In this document: one piece after another, positions 1 to 7,965 of the stretch | Numbering within the stretch: the stretch's first letter is position 1 | Layout of the letters: each line of letters starts with the position of its first letter | Origin: Streptomyces tubercidicus | GTDB lineage: Bacteria; Actinomycetota; Actinomycetes; Streptomycetales; Streptomycetaceae | Assembly (NCBI RefSeq): GCF_027497495.1 | Contig: NZ_CP114205.1 | Location: 6,572,001 to 6,636,000, forward strand | Length of the DNA stretch: 64,000 nt | Direction of reading: 5' to 3' | Notes under the pieces: generated by a model | Told to the model about the DNA's origin: nothing | Databases searched by the model: none | What the model saw: the letters and a program-made list of their open reading frames with translations, nothing else | Made by a program: the position numbers and the translations under genes

Positions 1-2
1 CA

Positions 3-3000
3 GAACTGGTCGACAGCGCCTGGCGGGCCACTCCTGTGGTGCTCAGCCACCAGGACGCCGCCGCGGAGGCCCGTCGGCTTGCCGAGACCATCGCGGCCAC
101 ACACGAAGCGGCCCGGCCCGCCCTCGCCGCGCGCGACACGGCAGCCCGTCATCTGGCAGGCGCCCTGGCGGCCCTACGCGAACAGGCCCGCTGCGACGCG
201 GTGGGCAAGGAGGAGTCCGCCGACGAACTGGACGTGCGCGCCGAACAAGCACAGGCCGAGCACAACGCGGCCGTCGCCACCTCGGCGGCCCACACCGCCG
301 AGGCGGACCAGCGCCGCCGGGAAATCGACGCCGTCGCGGAAGAAATCCGTACCGCCGTTCGCGAGGGCCATCTGCCGGACGGGCTGTCCGTCGTTCAAGC
401 GGTAGATGACGCACGCCGAACCCACACGGAATCGAAGGCTCGGACCACCGAGCTGGAAGTCCTCCTGGCTCAGGCGGACGAAGACCTCAACAGCGCCACC
501 AAGGAGCAGCTCCGCTGCCAGGCGGAGGCGATGAAGGCCGACGAAGGTCTGCACACGGCGCGGGCAGAGTACGACAAGACGCGCAAACGCGCGGACAGAC
601 TGGCCGCCGACCCCGGATTCGCCGGGCTGCTCGGACCGGAAGCGGTGAACCTTGAGTCGGACGCCGGTGCGCTGCTGACCCGGCTCGCCGAGGTACAGCA
701 GGAAGCGGACAGCGCGAGGGCGGAAATCCTTCTTCTGATCGCAGGCGACGAACGGGCCCGGACGGCACTGGAGACGACGGAACTGCTTCCGCCCTCGGTC
801 GAGGCCGTCCAGGCGTGCAAGACGCTGGAGGACGCAGGCATCCAGGCATGGACGGGCTGGGAGTACCTGGCGGCCATCAGCGATGCTGAACGCAGGAAAT
901 CCCTCGTCAGTCGAGCCCCGGGCCTCGCGACGGGCATCATCGTCAATAGTGCCGACCACTTCGACACCGCCCGCCACATTCTCGAAGACAGCGAACTGTG
1001 GCCCCAGAACTACGTCGCAGTGGGAACCAGGGCCCACCTCACGTCTCCCTCGCCGGACACCGGCGACGGACCGTTCGCTGTACCGCTCCATCCGGCGTTG
1101 TACGACGAAAGGGCGGCGGACGACGAACGTTCCCGGCTGGTGCACCGTCACGAACTCCACCAGCACCGACTGGCGGACGCCACGACACGGTTGAACTCGG
1201 CTTCCCGGCTCGCCTCCCGGCTCACACAATGGCGTGAAGACTGCCCACCTGGTCACCTCGAACACCTGCGGAGCCAGGTGGCAGAGCGCCAAGAGGCGGT
1301 GGAGGCCACGCGGGAGCGCCTTGCCGCCGTGGTGAAGACGTGCGAACGGCTCACCGCCGAACGAGCCGACATCAAGGCGGCGCTCCCCCTGCAGCGCACC
1401 CTGCAGGAGCAGCACGCCGAGGCAGTGCGGCTCCTCGCACGACTCTCGGCCCGAGAGGCACTGCTCCCCGGCCTCCAGCAGGCGGAACGCACTGCACAGC
1501 AGGCAGCGGCGACAGACCGGGAGGCGGCCGTGAAGGCCGCTGCGCTGAGCCAGACATTCCGGGAGGAGGCCGCAGCGCTTCGCCGAACCGCCGACGTCCT
1601 GAAGAACACCGCCGAGCGGCTGGCGCAGGAGATCGCGGACCTGCCGCCGCTGGAGCCGACGCCCGCTGTCGGCACGGACGGCTCAGAGCTCTCCTTGCCT
1701 GTTCTGCGCCGCGCCTACAACGCGGCGGCCGACGAGTACCGTCGGGTGGCGGTCGGCGAAGACCTCAAGGCCAAAGCTGCTCTCGCCCGGGACCGGCTCA
1801 ATGCGGCGGAGAAGGACGTCGCGGAGGTCGGGTCCGACGTCCGCGAACTCGCCGAACGTCTGCTCGCCGGCCCGGACGGCGCGGACGGCGCTGCACGGTC
1901 ACTTGCCCGCGAGGCCGCGCACCGCGCGGTTACCGTCTGCCGGAAGCGGCTGGCCGACTTGAGCGTCGTCACCGTGGCGCGCAGGTCGGACGCAGATGCC
2001 TTCACTGAGCCCACCGAGCCGGTGGACCTCACTCCGTACCAGCGGCCGTCCCACCTCGGTGAGGCCATGAACCTGGTCACCGTGGCAGAACGGGACGAGC
2101 AGGCAGCCGAACGAGTGCGGCGGGAACTGCGGCACCACCTCGACCGGGCAGAGCGGGACTACGAGAGCGTCCGGCGCAGCAGCGACGCCTTCCAAGACCT
2201 CACCCGCGTCCTCGGTCCCGGCGCCGGTCCGGAGCCGGCCCCCGAGGAAACCGGGTTCGAGGGGGATCCCGGAGCGGCACGCCTGCGCCACGAGGCGGTG
2301 CACTCGGCACATGAACAGGCGAAGGAAGCGGCGGAAAAGGCGCGGCGGAAGGAACGGACAGAGGCCGACAAGCTGGCGAGCCACGCCGCCGATCATCGCT
2401 TCGCCCACCTGGAGCTGCCCAGCAAGAGCATCATTCTCAGCACCCCGCGCAGCGAGCTGCCCGCGATGGCGGGCAGCTGGGAGAAGTCACTGCGGCAGCG
2501 GTTGTCTTCGCTCGACATCGACCTCAATTCGATCGACCGTCACCGCCGATCGATCGTGCGGCAGCTGGCGCAGCAGGTGGAAGACGCCCTGAAGACACTG
2601 CGTCGCGCCGAGCGCTTGTCCCGGCTTCCCGGAGGACTGGGGGACTGGTCGGGGGAGACGTTCTTGCAGATCTCCTTCAAGGCACCCAAGGGCGACGCAC
2701 TCGCCGACCGGCTCGCGGATATCGTGGACGAGGCCTCCACCGAGATCGTGGCGGGCCGGGTTCTGCAACGTGACGGGACCTCGCTGCTCCTGCGCGGTGT
2801 GGCGGCCGCAGTGGGCACTCGGGGCTTCAGGGTCCGCCTCCTCAAGCCCGAGGCCGTACTGCGAAAGACCCGGGTTCCGGTGTCCCAGCTCAAGGACGTG
2901 TTCTCGGGCGGGCAGGTGCTCACGACAGCCATCGTCCTGTACTGCACCATGGCGGCGCTGCGGGCCAACGAGCAGGGGCGATCGACACACCGGCATTCCG

Positions 3001-3338
3001 GTGTGCTGTTCCTCGACAATCCGATCGGGCGGGCCTCCGCGACGTACCTCCTACGTCTCCAGCAGGCGGTGGCGGGTGCGCTCGGCGTCCAGCTGATCTT
3101 CACCACCGGCCTGGAGGACCTCACCGTCCTGGAGAACTTCCCCCTCGTTCTTCGTATGCGCAACGAGGCGGATCTGCGCGCCCACCGCCAGTATTTGAGG
3201 GTGCACGAAACCATGAGCGGACTACTGGACGCGTCGCTCTCGGATCAAGGAGCGGACGAAGAAAGGCCCTATTCGACCGTCTCGGCAGCCCGTTACTACC
3301 GGCGGCCCGGCCAGGAGACGGAACCCGACCATGACTGA
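3..3338 (+). CDS. SMC-like coiled-coil ATPase, Wadjet JetC-like (5' partial)
   Basis: The frame is open to the left edge, so the N-terminus, including any Walker A motif, lies outside the window. About 1110 codons are visible. They show long Ala/Glu/Arg/Lys-rich heptad-like stretches on both sides of a globular segment near 820-1120 (a likely hinge), then a C-terminal ATPase lobe. That lobe has an ABC signature (FSGGQ, near 2905) and a Walker B-like strand (VLFLDNP, near 3001). This architecture fits MukB/JetC-type SMC proteins, which load on DNA and extrude loops. The next gene overlaps its stop by 8 bp and encodes a TOPRIM protein, as JetC-JetD pairs do in Wadjet plasmid-defence systems. 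The Walker B strand reads Asp-Asn-Pro rather than Asp-Glu, which is odd for an active SMC ATPase. The JetA and JetB partners, if present, would lie to the left. The SMC-like call is firm; the Wadjet assignment is inferred from the pairing. Confidence 0.75.
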   Translation, partial: ELVDSAWRATPVVLSHQDAAAEARRLAETIAATHEAARPALAARDTAARHLAGALAALREQARCDAVGKEESADELDVRAEQAQAEHNAAVATSAAHTAEADQRRREIDAVAEEIRTAVREGHLPDGLSVVQAVDDARRTHTESKARTTELEVLLAQADEDLNSATKEQLRCQAEAMKADEGLHTARAEYDKTRKRADRLAADPGFAGLLGPEAVNLESDAGALLTRLAEVQQEADSARAEILLLIAGDERARTALETTELLPPSVEAVQACKTLEDAGIQAWTGWEYLAAISDAERRKSLVSRAPGLATGIIVNSADHFDTARHILEDSELWPQNYVAVGTRAHLTSPSPDTGDGPFAVPLHPALYDERAADDERSRLVHRHELHQHRLADATTRLNSASRLASRLTQWREDCPPGHLEHLRSQVAERQEAVEATRERLAAVVKTCERLTAERADIKAALPLQRTLQEQHAEAVRLLARLSAREALLPGLQQAERTAQQAAATDREAAVKAAALSQTFREEAAALRRTADVLKNTAERLAQEIADLPPLEPTPAVGTDGSELSLPVLRRAYNAAADEYRRVAVGEDLKAKAALARDRLNAAEKDVAEVGSDVRELAERLLAGPDGADGAARSLAREAAHRAVTVCRKRLADLSVVTVARRSDADAFTEPTEPVDLTPYQRPSHLGEAMNLVTVAERDEQAAERVRRELRHHLDRAERDYESVRRSSDAFQDLTRVLGPGAGPEPAPEETGFEGDPGAARLRHEAVHSAHEQAKEAAEKARRKERTEADKLASHAADHRFAHLELPSKSIILSTPRSELPAMAGSWEKSLRQRLSSLDIDLNSIDRHRRSIVRQLAQQVEDALKTLRRAERLSRLPGGLGDWSGETFLQISFKAPKGDALADRLADIVDEASTEIVAGRVLQRDGTSLLLRGVAAAVGTRGFRVRLLKPEAVLRKTRVPVSQLKDVFSGGQVLTTAIVLYCTMAALRANEQGRSTHRHSGVLFLDNPIGRASATYLLRLQQAVAGALGVQLIFTTGLEDLTVLENFPLVLRMRNEADLRAHRQYLRVHETMSGLLDASLSDQGADEERPYSTVSAARYYRRPGQETEPDHD

Positions 3339-4467
3339 AATCAGCCCCCTCTCCATGCGCGATCAGGAATTCATCGCCGTGTTGCGTTCCCGCGCAGGGC
3401 AAGGCAAGAGCAAAACAGCGAAGAGTCACAAACTCGGCATCGCCACGGTCAAAGAGGTATTCCGGTCGGTCTATCAGCCGCGCACGGAACAGGAGTATGA
3501 GCCGAAGGCACTCCTGAGCAGCCTGAACCGGTTGAAGGAACGTGGCGCGGTGCGATGGGCTGGGCGCGACGACGGCGAGAACATCGCGCTCCCGCTGACC
3601 ATCCTGGTCTACCGGCAACCGGAACCCAAGGAAGAGTCCTTGCCCCTGCCCCCGCTCGTGGAGACCCTGAGCTGGCTGGCGGACCAATGGCCCCGGTTGA
3701 AACCACGTCACCAGGCGGTCTACACGGCGGTCAATGAGTGGATGCTCAACCACCCCGAGCCGGCCCCCGCGCCGCTGTGCGAGCGAGCGCTGGAGATCTT
3801 CGGGAAACGGAAGTTCACGCAGTGGTTCCCGGAACCCGAAAAGGCGTTCCGAAGCTTCTCCTTCAGCCCCTATTTCTCCGACCGGGCGAAGACCGGGGAG
3901 TTGCTGAACGTCCGCGAATCCCAGCCGCCGCTCCTCACCGAGAGATACTTCGGCGGATCCCAGGAATCCGGGTACGCCTCCATGGGCTGCGGAAACATTC
4001 TGATGGTGGTGGAGAACCACACGACGTGCTGGTCGATGGCCGAATCCCTGGAAGGTGTCGGCCATGGCCTCAAGCACCTCGCGTGGGGAATCGGCAAGTC
4101 GTTCGTCCGATCGATTGCCAGCATTCGCCCCAAGCACGAGGTGGGAGGCATCCGCTACTTCGGTGACGTGGATGCGAGCGGCTTGGCCATTCCCGTCGGG
4201 GCCAACGCCAGGGCCGGCGAGAGCGGTCTGCCCGAGGTCGAACCCGCCGTCGAGTTGTACGACGCGCTCTTCACCCTCGGAACGGCGCTGCCGGGCAAGG
4301 AGAAGCCGGTCAGTGGCATCCAGGCCGAGAAGCTGGCGGCATGGCTACCGGAACAGCACCGCGAGCGGGCACTCGGGCTGTTGATGAGCGGGGAACGACT
4401 GGCGCAGGAATGGGTCGGTCTGCGGCACCTGCAATCCACGCAGGCGTGGCATGCCGACCTGCGGTGA
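3331..4467 (+). CDS. JetD-like TOPRIM protein (DUF2220-type), probable Wadjet nuclease subunit
   Basis: This 378-residue protein starts at an ATG inside the end of the SMC-like gene (8-bp overlap, AGGAG upstream), which implies translational coupling. The C-terminal half carries a TOPRIM signature: a strand ending in Glu228 (LMVVENH), then YFGDVDASG with Asp279 and Asp281, and a later QE pair at 359-360 (RLAQE). In JetD proteins this fold cleaves DNA after the SMC complex extrudes a loop on small circular DNA. The N-terminal 130 residues look like a winged-helix region and are less conserved. Topoisomerase VI A or another TOPRIM enzyme is less likely given the adjacent SMC gene. The nuclease role is inferred from the family. 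Confidence 0.75.
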   Translation: MTEISPLSMRDQEFIAVLRSRAGQGKSKTAKSHKLGIATVKEVFRSVYQPRTEQEYEPKALLSSLNRLKERGAVRWAGRDDGENIALPLTILVYRQPEPKEESLPLPPLVETLSWLADQWPRLKPRHQAVYTAVNEWMLNHPEPAPAPLCERALEIFGKRKFTQWFPEPEKAFRSFSFSPYFSDRAKTGELLNVRESQPPLLTERYFGGSQESGYASMGCGNILMVVENHTTCWSMAESLEGVGHGLKHLAWGIGKSFVRSIASIRPKHEVGGIRYFGDVDASGLAIPVGANARAGESGLPEVEPAVELYDALFTLGTALPGKEKPVSGIQAEKLAAWLPEQHRERALGLLMSGERLAQEWVGLRHLQSTQAWHADLR

Positions 4468-4593
4468 CCACAACCCACAAAGGGCGGACTCGTTGTCCGT
4501 CACAGCCGCTACCGCAGGACGCGGCGCGAACATTCTCCGGAGGCGCTGACACATGTTGGCCAGCGGCTGTCCCGGAAGCTGTCGGCAAGGCAA

Positions 4594-5898
4594 GTGCTGG
4601 ATATGTCCCACGCGGAGCTGCTGGAATTGCTGCGCCGTGGCGGAATTTGTTCGCCTACCGAGCGGATCCTGGCGGCCGTGGAAGCGCTGGCTCCCGAATG
4701 GCGCTTCGCACAGGGCCTGTTACGTGCCCTCGCACTGATCGGGTCCCCGGTTTTCCCCAGCCGGAACCTCGGCCGGCTTGTCCACCGCGCTCCGGACCTG
4801 ATGTCGAGCGTTGATAGGCTGCAGATGGCACTCGTCGTGGAGGCCCTTGAGGTGCTGTCCCGGCGTGGTTTGCTGCACTTCCGTGACGATGGGATGGTCG
4901 AGCTCCTCAACCTCCCGCGGCTCGTCTCCCTCCTGACGGTCGACGCTCCCGCGCGCTCCCGCCCCGACCGAATTGTCGAGGCCCTCGTCACAGCTCTCGA
5001 CATCGCTCGCGGTGAACCGGTCCACCGCGCCGCCGCTGAGGAGATGGCACAGCACATTTTGGCGCTCGGACCAGACCGGATCACCACACGCGAGGGCCGT
5101 TCGGCGTTGGTGAAGCTGACCAGAGTGCACCTGAAGAACTCACCACCATCACCACGCTGTGGAACAACTGTCGCGTTTCCGTGCCGCATGGGAGGGTGGC
5201 ACCGGCGAACCATGGGAAGCCGAGATGGATCGACACCTGGCCCAGGCATACGAAGGCGTCGGCAACCCGCACAAGGCATTCGAATGTGCGGTACGGGCGA
5301 TGGAGGCCGAAGCGCGTCGGCTCGGCGCCGCGCCCGGCTCACACTTGCCGACAGCTACGCGGTGGCCCGAATTCTCGGTATCTACGACCCCGCAGCGGCC
5401 GTCCGCAAGGCGGAAGAGGTCGAACATCAGCAAGCCAAGTGGCTGGGTGAACGTGATCGTGAAACCTTGCGCACCGGCAGCCTCATTGCACGGCTTCAGC
5501 TGCGCTGCCGACTTCCCGACACCGCCGCCGACCAAGTCAGGAGTGTCTGGCGGGCGCAATGCAACGTGTTGGGGGAATCCGATCAGGAAACTTTGGAGAC
5601 CCTGCACTTGCTCGGCGAGGCACTGGAAGCCACTGGCCATTCGGCTCGTGCGGCCCTCACCTGCTACCGCGACGCGAGAAAACTTCGCCGCAAAGTTCTC
5701 GGAGAGGATCACCCGGCCCCAGTGGAATCGACGAATTCCTACGTCCGCGTGAAAAGCAAGTCTCACTCCTCCCTTCGCCAACTGACAATCGGTGGCACGC
5801 ACGGCCGTCACTTCTGGACTGCCGCACTTTGGCGATGCGAGTGTTCCCAGCGCAGCTGGCTGCCGCCTGGCACGGAGCCTGTACTCAAGCCACGTTGA
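4594..5898 (+). pseudogene. Frame-broken TPR protein (kinesin-light-chain/NB-ARC-associated type)
   Basis: One frame reads through, but its protein-like content switches frame twice. From the GTG at 4594 to about 5130 it gives a helical protein (LLELLRRGG ... RRGLLHFRDDG). From about 5159 to 5335 the sensible sequence is in another frame (FRAAWEGGTGEPWEAEMDRH, with helical TPR-like segments). From about 5340 to 5735 it returns to the first frame with TPR units ending in patterns like GERDRETL and GESDQETL, as in Streptomyces TPR proteins that often carry NB-ARC domains. After 5740 the reading becomes unrelated sequence. Plausible coding also extends upstream in frame to about 4500, so the 5' end may be truncated too. 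Two compensating indels plus a broken tail suggest a decayed gene in a mobile region; sequencing error is the alternative. No function is assigned. Confidence 0.55.
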
Positions 5899-5934
5899 AA
5901 TCCATGGGGTGTTGGAGGACCCACGAAGCCTTCC

Positions 5935-7167
5935 TCACGGTTCCCCAAGGGAGCGTTCAGCGTTGCCAAGGAGATCCTTGTAAGTGAGGACCTCGATTCG
6001 GTTGATGTGGGTATTGAAGACTCGCAGGGCTTCGTTGACCTCATGCTCTGGCACCTCGGGCTGGAGAGCTGGGTGACCGATGAGCACGACTGCGCTGGCC
6101 CGGCGGCTCTCGATGCCGAACTCTTCGCGGATTCGTTGATGGTTCTCATCCAGTCCGACCAGGTAATTGACAGCCTGGGCAACTGCGTCGTGCACAGCTG
6201 CAGTCGGCACCCAGGCATTTCGGTACCGCTTGAGTAGCGGGCCGCCTAAACTCATCGACCGCTTCAATTCGACCACGTGGAGGGCGCCATCACCCCGGAT
6301 CAGGGGGATGTCCACCTCATCCCCCGGTGTGAGCCGACGCCGGGCAGCCTCGCCGATATACCGTCCCCCGAAGATCCAGTGTTGGCCCTCCAGAGCCCGC
6401 TGTAGGTCCGCCTCGGTGGCGCTGCGGTCCTCAGCCACCGTGCGCAACACATCGAGTCCGGCCGCACGCCGTCGGAGTTCGGCGGCCCGCAGCAGCGTTT
6501 GCCCGTCCGCATCGGCGGCCAGCAGGGCCAGTGCGTCCGGGGAGGTGACGATACGAGTTGCGGCTTCCTCCGGGTCCGCGATGTCGATCCGGTCGCGCAG
6601 GACCCGTTCCATCCAGACGAAGTATTCCGCGCTGCCACGCAGCAGGAGATAGCGGCCTGAGCGGTCCGTCGGCGGGTTAATGAATCGGGCGTCAAGTTCC
6701 AACGAGTCGATGTAGGAGAGCACCGCCTCCGCGTCTGCTTCCGGGTGGTCGGACAGATACTTGCGCCCCATTTCTGAGACAAAGCGAAAGCGGTTTACCA
6801 GCGCATCCGCGACGAATTTCCGGTAAGTCTCGTCAGGGATCCTGCGTTGGAAGAGGTGGTACTGCATGTCGAAGTCAGGCCGCTGAATCCGACCCTCGGC
6901 GTAGTCCACGGAATCCTGGAGCATACGTACCACGTGCCACTCGTTGGCCTCTGCGGCTTGCCTACGGGCATCGCCAAGCAGCGCGACAAGCGCTTTTCCA
7001 CCCTTTCGGCGACCGCTGGGCGCACTCACTATGTGATCCAGCACGGCAAGAACGGCGGCCCCGACCTCCGGGTGCTCCGTCTCATCCCGAATGGAACGCA
7101 GCTGCAACTCCAGGGAGGCATCCGATCTGACATCCATAGGGACGATGGTGACGGATGGGTCTGACAA
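5935..7167 (-). CDS. sduA: Shedu-type anti-phage nuclease SduA (DUF4263)
   Basis: This 410-residue protein has a mostly helical N-terminal part (about 1-245) and a C-terminal PD-(D/E)XK nuclease domain (about 250-400). The nuclease core is visible: HWIFGGRYIG at 263-272, Asp286 in DEVDIPL, then the Glu300-x-Lys302 pair in VVELKRS, and a QAVNYL helix after it. DUF4263/SduA proteins act alone as the Shedu phage-defence system, often as oligomers whose N-terminal domain senses infection. The gene stands alone, which fits a single-gene system. It lies between the broken TPR gene and the tRNA-Leu insertion site and looks less GC-biased than the flanking core genes. The TTG at 7167 gives the longest product; the ATG at 7137 is an alternative, and neither has a strong ribosome site. 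Confidence 0.82.
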   Translation of the reverse strand: MSDPSVTIVPMDVRSDASLELQLRSIRDETEHPEVGAAVLAVLDHIVSAPSGRRKGGKALVALLGDARRQAAEANEWHVVRMLQDSVDYAEGRIQRPDFDMQYHLFQRRIPDETYRKFVADALVNRFRFVSEMGRKYLSDHPEADAEAVLSYIDSLELDARFINPPTDRSGRYLLLRGSAEYFVWMERVLRDRIDIADPEEAATRIVTSPDALALLAADADGQTLLRAAELRRRAAGLDVLRTVAEDRSATEADLQRALEGQHWIFGGRYIGEAARRRLTPGDEVDIPLIRGDGALHVVELKRSMSLGGPLLKRYRNAWVPTAAVHDAVAQAVNYLVGLDENHQRIREEFGIESRRASAVVLIGHPALQPEVPEHEVNEALRVFNTHINRIEVLTYKDLLGNAERSLGEP

Positions 7168-7541
7168 CTGACCGTTCGGGAGGATCGACTGCTCTCGGAG
7201 AGCTGCCGCCCCTGCGTCGTCCGTCGGTCACGTCCGAACCAAACGGCTCGGGGATCTCTGGATAGATCACGATCTCGTGTTCGCCCGCGAAGGTTTCGAG
7301 CTGTGCCGTGTGCGGGCCGGCCCCGGCACTCCGAGACGGTGTCGCCCCGCTGGTGGACCGCCGTAGGGGGATCGGCCAACGCCCGGCACCACCACGGCGC
7401 GCTACGGCAGGCGACGAATCGAGGGAGCGAAGAAGCCGGCGTCCTCCAGCGCTAGCCGGATCGGCTTGCCCTTCCTCATCTGACCAGGCAACTCGCTGGA
7501 CCGTTGATCACCTGGTGGGCCACGCCCACGTCCAGAAACAA
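7168..7541. other. Gap between sduA and tRNA-Leu, possible coding debris
   Basis: About 370 bases without a convincing gene. On the minus strand, short stretches read like protein (for example AQLETFAGEHEIVIYPEIPE near 7225-7305), but no frame stays sensible and no family is recognisable. No integrase or excisionase is visible. The stretch is probably debris left beside an integration site. Confidence 0.4.
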
Positions 7542-7567
7542 CGAAAGCCCCTGGTGAGGGGCTTTCG
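7542..7567 (-). terminator. Terminator of the tRNA-Leu gene
   Basis: A perfect 10-bp hairpin: CGAAAGCCCC at 7542-7551 and GGGGCTTTCG at 7558-7567, with a 6-nt loop. On the minus strand it follows the tRNA 3' end by 3 nt and is followed by a T-rich run (TGTTGTTTC). Confidence 0.8.
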
Positions 7568-7570
7568 CTG

Positions 7571-7658
7571 TGGTGTCCGAGGGGGGACTTGAACCCCCAC
7601 GCCCGATAAAGGGCACTAGCACCTCAAGCTAGCGCGTCTGCCATTCCGCCACCCGGAC
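7571..7658 (-). tRNA. tRNA-Leu (anticodon GAG)
   Basis: Eighty-eight nucleotides on the minus strand fold as a class II tRNA. The acceptor stem pairs GTCCGGG with CTCGGAC. The anticodon stem is CTAGC/GCTAG around loop TTGAGGT (anticodon GAG, reading CUU/CUC). There is a long variable arm (TGCCCTTTATCGGGCG), a T arm GGGGG-TTCAAGT-CCCCC, and an encoded CCA. The 3' end faces left, toward the defence genes, as expected if an element integrated at the tRNA 3' end and rebuilt it. Confidence 0.95.
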
Positions 7659-7889
7659 AAGGTGTCTGCCGTTGCGGCCTGGGCCGTTCCGACGTGGAAA
7701 ACAATAGCAAACCTTCGAGGGTGCTCGATCACCCGCACATCTGGCCGGATGCGGGCCTGTGACCAGGGCATGTCGGGCGTATTGCGGCCTTGGGCACAGG
7801 GGGTGGCGGGTGGAGGATGGCAGTGGACCCCGCCGCGGGCCGCGCTCCTCCGGGCGTGCGATGCGGCCGTGAACCCAGAGGAGGCACTG

Positions 7890-7958
7890 TGAGCGAGCCC
7901 CGCGAGCGAACCGAAGAGTGGTGCGAGCCCCGCGTATGCGGGGCCGAGCGGAGCGAGG
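7890..7958 (+). repeat. GC-rich imperfect repeat and hairpin upstream of the M20 peptidase gene
   Basis: The sequence GCGAGCCCCGCG occurs twice with variation, near 7893 and 7923. The second copy forms a perfect hairpin, GCCCCGC (7927-7933) and GCGGGGC (7938-7944), with a 4-nt loop. It runs straight into the purine-rich ribosome site (GAGCGAGG) of the next gene, so it sits in the 5' leader. The rest of 7659-7890 shows no gene. Confidence 0.5.
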
Positions 7959-7965
7959 TTTCGGT

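Noticed and set aside
7029..7379. Minus-strand frame upstream of sduA
   Set aside because: Overlaps the sduA 5' end in another frame, is Arg/Ser-rich and resembles no protein family.
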